NCBI GenBank assembly: GCA_900290095.1
Contig: OKQS01000002.1
Location: 1-64,000, forward strand
DNA: 64,000 nt
Reading direction: 5' to 3'
From: Khoudiadiopia massiliensis
GTDB taxonomy: Bacteria > Bacillota > Clostridia > Tissierellales > Peptoniphilaceae
Shown: positions 16,803 to 24,723 of the stretch, piece after piece
How positions within the stretch are numbered: the stretch's first letter is position 1
Layout: every line of letters starts with the position of its first letter
The notes under the pieces: generated by a model
What the model saw: only the letters and a program-made list of their open reading frames with translations
What the model was told of the DNA's origin: nothing
The model's database searches: none
Position numbers and translations under genes: made by a program

Positions 16803-18785
16803 TTACATGAACAGTGGTACGAAGATTAAAGATACGGTGGTCATAAGTTTAATCAATATGTTAATTGAAGGACCTGATGTATCTTTTAATGGGTCCCCCA
16901 CAGTATCTCCAATAACGGCGGCTTTATGTGAAGGGCTGTTCTTTCCTCCATGATAGCCGCTTTCAATATATTTCTTGGCATTGTCCCAAGCTCCGCCGGC
17001 GTTTGACATGAATATGGCCATCAGAACTCCTGTTATAAGAGATCCGACCAAAAGTCCGCCAAGGGCCTCGGTTCCAAGAATATATCCAACAATAATTGGT
17101 GCAAGGACTGCTATTGCACCGGGTAATACCATCTTCTGAAGTGATGCCTGGGTTGAAATCTCTATGCAGCGTTTATAGTTGGGCTCTGTTGTTCCCTGAA
17201 GTATTCCGGGATTGCTCTTAAACTGGTGACGAACTTCTTCTACCATCTTATTGGCAGCATCGCCTACTGCGGTCATAGTCAAAGCCGAGAATAGGAAGGG
17301 CAACATGCCGCCTATGAAGGCCCCCGCTATTACGAAGGGGTTTGTCATATCAAGTCCTACAAGCTTCGCAGCCTGGGTATATGAGGCAAAAAGTGAAAGG
17401 GCTGTAAGGGCAGCTGAGCCTATAGCAAAGCCCTTGCCTATTGCAGCAGTTGTATTTCCTACCGAGTCCAACTTATCGGTTATATTCCTGACGGACTCAG
17501 GCATACCTGACATTTCAGCAATTCCACCTGCATTATCAGCGACAGGTCCGTATGCATCTACAGCTATTGTCATGGCGCAGGTTGACAGCATTCCAATGGC
17601 AGCTAGGGCTATGCCGTAAAGTCCGGCATTTTCTCCTAATGACCTTGTTGATACGAAAGATCCAATAACGCCCAAAGCAATGACTATAAGTGGGAATGTT
17701 GTTGAAAGCATTCCTGTTGAGAGGCCGGCAATAATATTTGTCGCAGCACCGGTTTCAGACTCTTCCGCAATCTTTTTAACGTGGCGGTATTCGTCAGATG
17801 TATATATTTCAGTCAGTTTTGAAATCAGAAGTCCTACAGCAACTCCGCAAATAACAGGCATGAAGAGCTTTACGCTTCTGAATATTATAAAGCTGAAAAT
17901 AAGGCTTCCCAGAAGCATGGCTGCACTGGAGATTAATGTGCCCAAGTTCAGGGATTTCTGAGGATCAAGTCCGGTTCTTCCGACCGACTCAATTCCCAAA
18001 AGTGAAGCGGCAATGCCGCAAATTATAATTGCAAATGTGTATTTTACGCCCTGGCTTCCAAAAGCAAGGGTACCGAGTGTCAGGGCCGACAATATTGCTC
18101 CTACATATGATTCAAATAGGTCGGCGCCCATTCCGGCTACGTCACCTACGTTGTCACCAACGTTATCTGCTATTGTTGCCGGGTTTCTAGGGTCATCTTC
18201 AGGTATCCCGGCCTCAACCTTACCAACCAGGTCTGCACCTACGTCTGCAGCCTTTGTATAAATTCCTCCGCCGACACGGGCAAAGAGGGCAACAAATGAA
18301 GCGCCCAAACTGAAGCCTGTAATTATCTGAACATCTCTGAAAATCAGATAGAAGAGTCCCATCCCGACTGCGCCCAATCCGACAACTATAAGGCCCATTA
18401 CTGACCCTGAAGAGAATGCCACTTTAAGAGCACTCTGCATGCCTGATTTTGCGGCAGCCTGGGTTGTCCTGGCATTGGCAGATGTGGCCGAATTCATTCC
18501 TATATATCCGGCAAACATTGATGAAAGAGCTCCAAACAAGAAACACATGGCTGTGGTCCATTGCTTCAGGACCAGCCCGATAAGTAAGAATAATACGGCA
18601 ATGAAAATGATAATTGTGGTGTACTCTTTCCTTAGAAAAGCGTAGGCACCATTTCTGATGAGTTGGGCCAACCTATCAAGCTTTTGATTTTCAATGGGCC
18701 TGATGTGTATGGCCTTCAATTTTAGGAACGACCATACGATGGCAAACACACCGATAATGATGCACAAGATGCCTAAAAAAATCAT
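16803..18785 (-). CDS. hppA: K+-dependent membrane pyrophosphatase
   Basis: Membrane-bound pyrophosphatase (660 aa, about 16 membrane helices) that couples PPi hydrolysis to Na+ and/or H+ export. The PPi/Mg site is visible as DVGADLVGKVEAGIPEDDPR and DNVGDNVGD, and the ion gate region as GADLFESYVG. GNTTAA carries Ala where K+-independent enzymes have Lys (GNTTKA), so this is the K+-dependent type; whether it moves Na+ or H+ cannot be decided from what I see. AGGAGGGG precedes the ATG. A leader of about 100 bases separates it from its promoter. Confidence 0.95.
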   Translation of the reverse strand: MIFLGILCIIIGVFAIVWSFLKLKAIHIRPIENQKLDRLAQLIRNGAYAFLRKEYTTIIIFIAVLFLLIGLVLKQWTTAMCFLFGALSSMFAGYIGMNSATSANARTTQAAAKSGMQSALKVAFSSGSVMGLIVVGLGAVGMGLFYLIFRDVQIITGFSLGASFVALFARVGGGIYTKAADVGADLVGKVEAGIPEDDPRNPATIADNVGDNVGDVAGMGADLFESYVGAILSALTLGTLAFGSQGVKYTFAIIICGIAASLLGIESVGRTGLDPQKSLNLGTLISSAAMLLGSLIFSFIIFRSVKLFMPVICGVAVGLLISKLTEIYTSDEYRHVKKIAEESETGAATNIIAGLSTGMLSTTFPLIVIALGVIGSFVSTRSLGENAGLYGIALAAIGMLSTCAMTIAVDAYGPVADNAGGIAEMSGMPESVRNITDKLDSVGNTTAAIGKGFAIGSAALTALSLFASYTQAAKLVGLDMTNPFVIAGAFIGGMLPFLFSALTMTAVGDAANKMVEEVRHQFKSNPGILQGTTEPNYKRCIEISTQASLQKMVLPGAIAVLAPIIVGYILGTEALGGLLVGSLITGVLMAIFMSNAGGAWDNAKKYIESGYHGGKNSPSHKAAVIGDTVGDPLKDTSGPSINILIKLMTTVSLIFVPLFM

Positions 18786-18887
18786 AATCCCCTCCTGGAT
18801 AAATTTTATATTTGTCCCCTGTCAAAAGTGATTTCTGAGACAATAATTAATGCCGCTTTTTATTAAAGCGTTTTCCGACTATCTATA

Positions 18888-18915
18888 ATTATATATCTTG
18901 ATTCGTTTGCTTCAA
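18888..18915 (-). promoter_or_regulatory. hppA promoter
   Basis: Minus-strand TTGAAG (18910-18915), 16-base spacer, perfect TATAAT (18888-18893). The leader holds a small CGCTTT/AAAGCG hairpin. Confidence 0.65.
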
Positions 18916-19012
18916 ATAAAAAAGGGTAAATATTGGTCAATTCTTACAAATTGGATTTATCTTGAAACCCTTTGATACGTTTTTACCGCAATTCTTAGAA
19001 AGGAAGAATTTT

Positions 19013-19411
19013 ATGATTAAAGAATTTAAAGAATTCATCTCACGCGGAAATGTTCTTGACATGGCCGTAGGCGTTATCATTGGTGCAGCTTTTAAGGCAA
19101 TAGTTGATTCGCTTGTTGCAGACATTATAACTCCAATTCTCAATGTGTTTTTACAAGGAGTCAACTTCTCGGAGTGGGTGGTCAAGGCGGGGCCTATTCA
19201 ATTTGCGGTTGGAAATTTTATAAATAATATTATTTCCTTCCTCGTAATAGCCTTCGTACTTTTCCTAATAGTTAAAGCCATAAACAAGGCCCAAGCTTTA
19301 AATAAAAAGGAAGAAGCACCGGCTCCCACCACAAAGACTTGCCCATATTGCAAGAGTGTAATTCCTCTGGAAGCCACCCGTTGCCCCCACTGCACAAGTG
19401 AGCTTAACTGA
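19013..19411 (+). CDS. mscL: Large-conductance mechanosensitive channel MscL with zinc-ribbon tail
   Basis: MscL (132 aa) opens under membrane tension to release solutes in hypo-osmotic shock. The N-terminus (MIKEFKEFISRGNVLDMAVGVIIGAAF) and TM1/TM2 are typical. After the cytoplasmic helix the protein ends in CPYC...CPHC, a four-cysteine zinc-ribbon-like tail that E. coli MscL lacks. I chose the ATG at 19013, preceded by AAAGGAAG; the frame is open further upstream from a TTG but without a ribosome-binding site. Transcribed alone, convergent with rnhA. Confidence 0.93.
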   Translation: MIKEFKEFISRGNVLDMAVGVIIGAAFKAIVDSLVADIITPILNVFLQGVNFSEWVVKAGPIQFAVGNFINNIISFLVIAFVLFLIVKAINKAQALNKKEEAPAPTTKTCPYCKSVIPLEATRCPHCTSELN

Positions 19412-19426
19412 ATCAAATAATTTCTT

Positions 19427-19475
19427 AGCCTGCGATGTCAGGGCCTTTCAGGTCTTGATTCCGCAGGCTTTTTTT
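19427..19475 (+). terminator. mscL terminator, overlapping the end of rnhA
   Basis: AGCCTGCG (19427-19434) pairs with CGCAGGCT (19462-19469), followed by seven T. The right arm and T tract are inside the last codons of rnhA on the other strand. Confidence 0.8.
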
Positions 19476-20056
19476 GCAAGCAGGTCAGCTTCATCATTGT
19501 ATTTATCGCCTGTGTGGGACTTGACCTTTATGAAATTGATCTTTATTTTTTTTAAAGCCTCTTGGGCAAAGGCCTTGTAGTCACTTGTCAGGGCCAGATT
19601 GGTCTTCCATTCACCCAGGGCCCAATGCCTGATTCCAGCATAATCATAGACAATATTGATTTCTTGGACCTTCTCCTCCAGGGCCAGGCTCATGGCCTTC
19701 CTTGCAGCCATAATTTCACCTGCTACATTTCTTGAGGCTGAATCCTCTCCTTCAAAGCTTCCCGAAAAGGTCTTCTTCCCCTCATATGAGAACAGGACAA
19801 GTCCGTATCCATATACCGAGGTCTTCTGATTGTATGAGCCGTCAACATAAGCTGTAAGCCGGCCCTTTTGAGGCTTTGTCAGGGCATCATCTTCCGGATC
19901 TATACCATTGTCAGCTTCAATATAGGCCAGGGCACCTTCCCTATTTGTAAATTTTTTGAATTCCGCCCCCTTGTAGCCATGGACCTGGTCCTTGCATTCC
20001 GACCAGGTCATGTAGATTCCGGGTTTTTTCCCCTTTCTTACGGCATAGAAATTCAT
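19448..20056 (-). CDS. rnhA: Ribonuclease HI with N-terminal hybrid-binding domain
   Basis: RNase H (202 aa) that cuts RNA in RNA-DNA hybrids. The N-terminal ~45 residues (NFYAVRKGKKPGIYMTWSEC) are the caulimovirus viroplasmin-like/RHBD hybrid-binding domain. The C-terminal RNase H fold carries the four acidic residues: Asp in YVDGSYN, Glu in AGEIMAAR, Asp in IVYDYAGI and the last Asp in YNDEADLLA. The start is the ATG at 20056, which overlaps the amylase stop as TAATG with AAGGA before it, so translation is coupled to the amylase gene. Confidence 0.93.
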   Translation of the reverse strand: MNFYAVRKGKKPGIYMTWSECKDQVHGYKGAEFKKFTNREGALAYIEADNGIDPEDDALTKPQKGRLTAYVDGSYNQKTSVYGYGLVLFSYEGKKTFSGSFEGEDSASRNVAGEIMAARKAMSLALEEKVQEINIVYDYAGIRHWALGEWKTNLALTSDYKAFAQEALKKIKINFIKVKSHTGDKYNDEADLLAKKACGIKT

Positions 20057-21492
20057 TATATGTTTTTCCTTGTCCAATAGGTGACTGAGCCGGGGCCGAC
20101 TGTAAAGTTGCCGAAGCCCTCGTCATCTATTTTTATTTCTTCGTTTTTCCCCGACCTGTCAATATAAATTTGTCCGGCCTCCTGCTCTCCAACAAACATT
20201 CTTTCCTGGTCCATGTCTCCTGTTGAAATCAAAACCGCCAGAGGGTAGGGATGGTCCTCATTGCCCCTTCTGACCCAGCCCATTTTTGTAGGAGTGACCA
20301 TGTACTCGTCCTGGTCACCATAGGCAAAGTCCTTTCGAACTTGGGCCAACTTTTTAACCTCTTCTCCTATGCCCTTATAGTCGCTTCCCTCGATTCCCAG
20401 AAGATCTCCAGAGAATATACAGGGATAGCCGTCTTTTCTAAGCATGATAATTGAGTAGGCAATAGGCTTGAACCAATCATCCACCCAGGATTCCAGAGCC
20501 TGGCCGGGCTGGGAATCATGATTGTCGACAAAGGTCACCGACATTGCAGGATGGTCCTTGACAAGGCTCCCGTCAAAAATTTGCCTCAAATCATAATCCG
20601 GATTCTTTGCGGCCGAAACCATGTTGAAGTGCAGGGGAACATCAAAGAGGTCAACATTGTAGTCTGTTCCCTCCATATAGTGGTTTATGGTCCCTTCGCT
20701 ATTTTTCCAATATTCGCCAACAAAATAGAAGTTAGGATGTTTTTTCATAATGTATGAGGACAGGTCATCAATAAAGGCCGTGTCAATATGTTTCAAAGCA
20801 TCATACCTGAATCCGTCGTAGCCCATTTCATCTATCATAAATTTGGCAACCTTGAAGAGTTCTTTTTTGACATCGGGGTGCTTGTGGTCAATGTCGGCAT
20901 TCATGAGATAGTCGAAATTGCCTTTTTCGTCATCGGTTTCGTTAGACCAGTACTTGCCCTCCCCTAGGATCCTGAAAATGGCTGATGTGTCCGTTTTTTG
21001 ATCATAGTCAATCCCTGTGAAATGATAATAATGCCACTCAAAATCCGAGTATTTGCCCTTCCTGCCGGGAAATGTGAACTTGGTCCAGCCCTCTATATCC
21101 ATTTCATCTGAAACCACCTTATTCCTGTCATTTTGATCAACCATAACAGCTTTAAAGGTCTCTGTTTCATCGGCCCCGCCCTTGTGATTGAAAACCATAT
21201 CGGCATAAACTTCTATATTTTGTTCGTGGAGGGCCTTGATGCAGGCTTGGAGGTCTTTTTTTGTCCCATAGCGGGTGGCAATCCCGCCCTTTTGGTCAAA
21301 TTCTCCCAGGTCCCAATAGTCATATGAGCCGTAGCCCACGTCCTGTTGGCTGCTGCCTTTTCCTGCCGGCGGCATCCAGACAGCTGTTATTCCCATTTCT
21401 TTTAATTCTTCAGCATTTTTTGCCAAATCTTTATATAAGCGGCCTTCAGGAAAATCCCAATAAAAGGCCTGCAGCATTATTCCGTTTTTCAT
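20056..21492 (-). CDS. amyA: Cytoplasmic alpha-amylase (GH13)
   Basis: Glycoside hydrolase family 13 alpha-amylase (478 aa) without a signal peptide, so it probably acts on intracellular glycogen or imported maltodextrins. The (beta/alpha)8 landmarks are seen: MVFNHKGG (region I), GFRYDALKHI with the nucleophile Asp (region II), FVGEYW with the acid/base Glu (region III) and FVDNHDSQP (region IV). The composition and length match the E. coli AmyA/Bacillus AmyS subfamily GH13_5. AAGGAG precedes the ATG. It forms a two-gene unit with rnhA. Confidence 0.95.
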   Translation of the reverse strand: MKNGIMLQAFYWDFPEGRLYKDLAKNAEELKEMGITAVWMPPAGKGSSQQDVGYGSYDYWDLGEFDQKGGIATRYGTKKDLQACIKALHEQNIEVYADMVFNHKGGADETETFKAVMVDQNDRNKVVSDEMDIEGWTKFTFPGRKGKYSDFEWHYYHFTGIDYDQKTDTSAIFRILGEGKYWSNETDDEKGNFDYLMNADIDHKHPDVKKELFKVAKFMIDEMGYDGFRYDALKHIDTAFIDDLSSYIMKKHPNFYFVGEYWKNSEGTINHYMEGTDYNVDLFDVPLHFNMVSAAKNPDYDLRQIFDGSLVKDHPAMSVTFVDNHDSQPGQALESWVDDWFKPIAYSIIMLRKDGYPCIFSGDLLGIEGSDYKGIGEEVKKLAQVRKDFAYGDQDEYMVTPTKMGWVRRGNEDHPYPLAVLISTGDMDQERMFVGEQEAGQIYIDRSGKNEEIKIDDEGFGNFTVGPGSVTYWTRKNI

Positions 21493-21595
21493 AACAGTCT
21501 CCTTGTTTTTTATGTATGACTTTTTTCAAATTGTAGATGCTGTGAAGGCTAAATAAGATTCAGCAGATCTCAGTCACCGCCTTAAATAATATCAT

Positions 21596-21629
21596 AAAAA
21601 AAGGTCCTTCCTAAAGTAAGGAAGAACCT
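21596..21629 (-). terminator. Terminator after SRP RNA
   Basis: Minus-strand AGGTTCTTCC/GGAAGGACCT stem (arms 21620-21629 and 21602-21611) followed by seven T. Confidence 0.9.
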
Positions 21630-21639
21630 AAAATTCATT

Positions 21640-21898
21640 ATAAAGCACAACCGGCTTCGTTGAAGGCGTTTAAGCGCGGCTCCAAGGCAGTTTGCTCGCA
21701 CGAGGCACCCTCACAACACATGAAGGCGGATCACTTAATGCTGCTTCCTTCCGGATCTGACATGGTTCATGACTCTTCATTGTGCGAGACCCCGCGGTCA
21801 TCACCACTTACCAAGACCTGCCGCTTACGCGCCGACCCCTAGGCCGGTATTCTACCCTGCTATAGCGGATTGCAGGTTCAGGGCACCGCTAACTCCCC
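21640..21898 (-). ncRNA. ffs: Signal recognition particle RNA, large bacterial type
   Basis: The minus strand carries the universal SRP helix 8 core (ATGTCAGATCCGGAAGGAAG then CAGCA, about 21741-21765). It is preceded by a long 5' part with CTGAACCTGCAATCCGCTAT, the Alu-domain sequence of Firmicute SRP RNAs, and followed by a 3' arm that pairs back (GGCGCGTAAGCGGC with GCCGCGCTTAAACGCC). The size, about 260 nt, is the large Alu-containing form. Both ends are estimates. It is transcribed with the tRNA-Ser just upstream. Confidence 0.93.
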
Positions 21899-21908
21899 GT
21901 ATAGTGCA

Positions 21909-21995
21909 CGGAGAGTGAGGGATTCGAACCCTCGATACGCTGTAGCGTATACATGATTTCCAATCATGCTCCTTCGGCCACTCGGACAACTCTCC
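21909..21995 (-). tRNA. tRNA-Ser (anticodon GGA)
   Basis: Minus strand: acceptor stem GGAGAGT/ACTCTCC, anticodon stem CATGA/TCATG with loop TTGGAAA (anticodon GGA), a long variable arm (TATACGC...GCGTAT) typical of tRNA-Ser, T arm GAGGG-TTCGAAT-CCCTC and discriminator G. The CCA end is not encoded. Confidence 0.97.
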
Positions 21996-22000
21996 ATTCT

Positions 22001-22026
22001 AAAAATGGACCTTTCAGTCCATTTTT
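22001..22026 (-). promoter_or_regulatory. Hairpin in the tRNA-Ser 5' leader
   Basis: A perfect 10-bp inverted repeat (AAAAATGGAC/GTCCATTTTT, 6-base loop) lies 5 bases before the tRNA 5' end and within about 10 bases of the predicted transcription start. It looks like a terminator but stands inside the leader; it may guide 5' processing or attenuate. Confidence 0.5.
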
Positions 22027-22038
22027 AGTGACCATTAG

Positions 22039-22067
22039 ATGGTACACGGTTTTAAAATATCTGTCAA
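22039..22067 (-). promoter_or_regulatory. tRNA-Ser/SRP RNA promoter
   Basis: Minus-strand TTGACA (22062-22067), 17-base spacer, TACCAT (22039-22044). Confidence 0.7.
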
Positions 22068-22069
22068 GA

Positions 22070-22095
22070 CTTGAGATAGGTCAGTGCTTGAGATA
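22070..22095. repeat. 9-bp direct repeats CTTGAGATA upstream of the tRNA-Ser/SRP promoter
   Basis: CTTGAGATA occurs at 22070-22078 and 22087-22095 (17-base phase), immediately upstream of the -35 box. No known element; it could be a small regulator site or chance. Confidence 0.4.
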
Positions 22096-22122
22096 TACCA
22101 TGTTTTATCATCAGTTAATTAA

Positions 22123-23553
22123 CTATAATTGAGGCTCCTCTTTAAGGGGTTTCTTGACCAAGGACTTATCAAGTTCCTCGGTAAAAGCTTTAAGTTTTCC
22201 AATATCTTCAGGATTGATTTTATAGATAATATATGCGGGTTTGCGGTCATTTCTGCTTATTTGGAGATGGTCTCCCTTATAGTCGATTCCAAGGAAAATA
22301 TATTTATCTTTTTCTCCAAGCGGATATCTTATGCTGAAGTCCCAGGACATGCGGATATTGCCGACTGTATTTGGTAGAACTTCTACAACCCTCGACTTAA
22401 TAAGACCTACATCAGGTATGGAAAAAGCCTTTTTTATAGCATCTTCTTTTACAAGGTAGAATGAATCAAAGGGATTGATTTTTGTGACCCGCATCTGAAT
22501 ACAGCCCTCAGATTTAATCTCCTTTAAAGTATCCTTCAATTTTATTTCAATCGGCTTCAGTTTAATGTTGCTGAATCTTATTGACTTGTTCCCACCCATC
22601 AGATATACGGTTTTTATATAGTCCCTGTTTAAACGGTCCAAGACCTTCTTTGACAATTTACCGCCTTCTGTAAAGTAAATGGGTCTTCCTTTGGAGCGTA
22701 GATCATAATCTGTAAAAAGCATACTGCCTTCTATAACCTTGCCATCAGTATCGTCCATATTCAGTCCACATATAACGTCACTGAAAGACCTCCCATTTAT
22801 TAAAATGGCTTCTCCGGCGCCAAGGTCTGAATATTTCTCAATATCAAGAGTCCAATTAAATATATCTTTGGGGCCCATATCCTTGTACCTATTAGCTTCC
22901 GGTTTCTTATTCCAGGTTTTAAAAGTCTCCCTTATTGGCAAGAGGGTTTCAAGTCTTGATCCCTCTTTATCCAGAGCTTCCTTGACTTCCTCAGGCCCTC
23001 CTGATTTATTAACATATACTATGGGAGAAGGCCCGAACAGCTGGACAGCCCTGGCAGACATTAATTGATTGTTTTCATCATAGGCATCGGCTAAGAAATA
23101 GCACTCGACATCTTTTATTGATCGGGCCAATTTTAATGATGTTTCGTAACGGTCTTTGCCGCCATAGCGGGTTACTTCATAATTTTTGGCCAGTTCTTTT
23201 TCTACTTCATCAGAAATACACAAGTCTCCGCCAATCAGATAAAGCTCCTTCACCCCAAGTCTCTGTAGTTCAGCCTTTAGTGATTGAGATAGATCCTTGC
23301 CGTTTGTGAGGAAAACCGGGCCTTTAACAAGCCTGCTTAGAGTCGTTGTAAGTGCCATATCCGCGTTTTTTCTGCCGTTGACAAGAACCGCAGCTTCCGC
23401 CTTTTCATAGGTCATTTTGCTTGCTTCTACAGAAAATTCATAGCGGTCTCCGGCATCAATCCTCTTGATATCAGCTTTAGCGTGGACCGGACTTCCTGTG
23501 CATATGAATAGAACAGCAAAAGCCAGGCAAAAACTTATCAGGAATTTTTTCAT
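22123..23553 (-). CDS. Secreted protein with divergent CWB2 repeats, unknown function
   Basis: Exported protein (476 aa) with a signal peptide (1-25, ending SPVHA). The N-terminal ~330 residues look like three degenerate CWB2 modules: a first with LIGGDLCIS, a second starting YGGKDRYETS, and a third ending in VYLMGGNKSIRFS. The order is reversed compared with the other three CWB2 proteins here, whose modules are C-terminal. The last ~140 residues (from about 335) match nothing I recognise; they contain charged and aromatic segments ending in KSLVKKPLKEEPQL. AAAGGAG precedes the ATG. It may be a wall-anchored protein, with the unknown domain displayed outward. Confidence 0.75.
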   Translation of the reverse strand: MKKFLISFCLAFAVLFICTGSPVHAKADIKRIDAGDRYEFSVEASKMTYEKAEAAVLVNGRKNADMALTTTLSRLVKGPVFLTNGKDLSQSLKAELQRLGVKELYLIGGDLCISDEVEKELAKNYEVTRYGGKDRYETSLKLARSIKDVECYFLADAYDENNQLMSARAVQLFGPSPIVYVNKSGGPEEVKEALDKEGSRLETLLPIRETFKTWNKKPEANRYKDMGPKDIFNWTLDIEKYSDLGAGEAILINGRSFSDVICGLNMDDTDGKVIEGSMLFTDYDLRSKGRPIYFTEGGKLSKKVLDRLNRDYIKTVYLMGGNKSIRFSNIKLKPIEIKLKDTLKEIKSEGCIQMRVTKINPFDSFYLVKEDAIKKAFSIPDVGLIKSRVVEVLPNTVGNIRMSWDFSIRYPLGEKDKYIFLGIDYKGDHLQISRNDRKPAYIIYKINPEDIGKLKAFTEELDKSLVKKPLKEEPQL

Positions 23554-23672
23554 AATCAGCTCCTTTAAGCAATAAAACTAATTGGCTTCAGTTAAAATAT
23601 ATTGTTTTTGACGCTTTTATCTTATTGCGGAATTATGAAATTATTATGTGAGAAAAAAAATATCTATACACG

Positions 23673-24680
23673 TTATAAAAGCAGGATCCCGGCTTCCCTA
23701 CACGCCTCATGGGTTTTCTCATCCCACAAGCCCGACTGGACCTCACCTATATGGCAGGATCCTATCATAAGCATACAAAGTCTGGACTGGCCTATTCCTC
23801 CTCCAATTGTCAATGGAAGTTCCCCATTAAGGAGTTTCTTGTGGAATGGCAGGCCCGCCCTCTCTTCTTTGCCGCTCAGCTCCAGCTGTTTTTTAAGGCT
23901 TTCCGGGCTGACTCTGATTCCCATAGAAGAAATTTCAAAGCAATCCTGAGTTACCTCATTCCAGAAGAGTATATCCCCGTTCAGGTCCCAGTCATCATAA
24001 TCCGGGGCCCTCATATCATGGGGCTTTCCTGATTTAAGGCTTCCGCCTATGCCTTGGAGGAAGACGGTCTTATATTCCTTGCAAATCTCCCTTTCCCTCT
24101 CTTTTGCCGTCAGATTAGGATAAAGGTCTTCCAGCTCCTGGCTTTTTATAAACTTGACCTGCCTTTTTAACTCCGTGTCAAGGACAGGAAAGCGGGATTT
24201 CAAAAGATGGTTGACATTGCATATTGCATCAACGATAACCTGAACAGTGTTTCTTAAGTATTCGTCATTTCTATCCTTTTCATCAATAATCTTTTCCCAA
24301 TCCCACTGGTCAACGTATATTGAGTGGATATTATCCAAGTCCTCATCACGCCTTATGGCGTTCATGTCTGTAAAAAGTCCCTCATACAAGTTGAAGTGGT
24401 AGCGAGCCAAGGCCTCCCTCTTCCATTTTGCCAAAGAGTGGACGACCTCGGCATCGCAGCCCAAATCCGGAATATCAAAACTTACAGGCCTCTCAACTCC
24501 GCTCAAGTTATCGTTCAGGCCCGAATCGCTCCTGACGAAAAGCGGTGCTGAAACCCTCTGCAAATTCATGGTAGTAGCAAGCTCGGACTGGAAGGTCATT
24601 TTTATGAAGTCTATGGCCTTCTGTATATCGTAACGGTCCAGCTTGGGTCTGTAGTTTTTTGGTATCCGAATTTCAGACAT
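23673..24680 (-). CDS. asnA: Aspartate-ammonia ligase AsnA
   Basis: AsnA (335 aa) makes asparagine from aspartate, ATP and free ammonia, unlike glutamine-dependent AsnB. It has the class II tRNA-synthetase-like fold; family stretches seen are VSAPLFVRSDSGLNDNLSG near residue 43, YVDQWDWE near 121, and GGIGQSRLCMLML-like GGGIGQSRLCMLMIG near 291. It starts 43 bases after clpB with AGGAG in place and no terminator between them, so it can be carried on the dnaJ-clpB message. Confidence 0.96.
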   Translation of the reverse strand: MSEIRIPKNYRPKLDRYDIQKAIDFIKMTFQSELATTMNLQRVSAPLFVRSDSGLNDNLSGVERPVSFDIPDLGCDAEVVHSLAKWKREALARYHFNLYEGLFTDMNAIRRDEDLDNIHSIYVDQWDWEKIIDEKDRNDEYLRNTVQVIVDAICNVNHLLKSRFPVLDTELKRQVKFIKSQELEDLYPNLTAKEREREICKEYKTVFLQGIGGSLKSGKPHDMRAPDYDDWDLNGDILFWNEVTQDCFEISSMGIRVSPESLKKQLELSGKEERAGLPFHKKLLNGELPLTIGGGIGQSRLCMLMIGSCHIGEVQSGLWDEKTHEACREAGILLL

Positions 24681-24723
24681 TTCCAGTATCTCCTTTATTA
24701 AATCATCTTACGAAAGCATGGCT

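Noticed and set aside
23617-23650. TTGACG with a downstream A/T-rich box on the plus strand
   Set aside because: Nothing but an antisense frame to asnA follows it, so no promoter is called.
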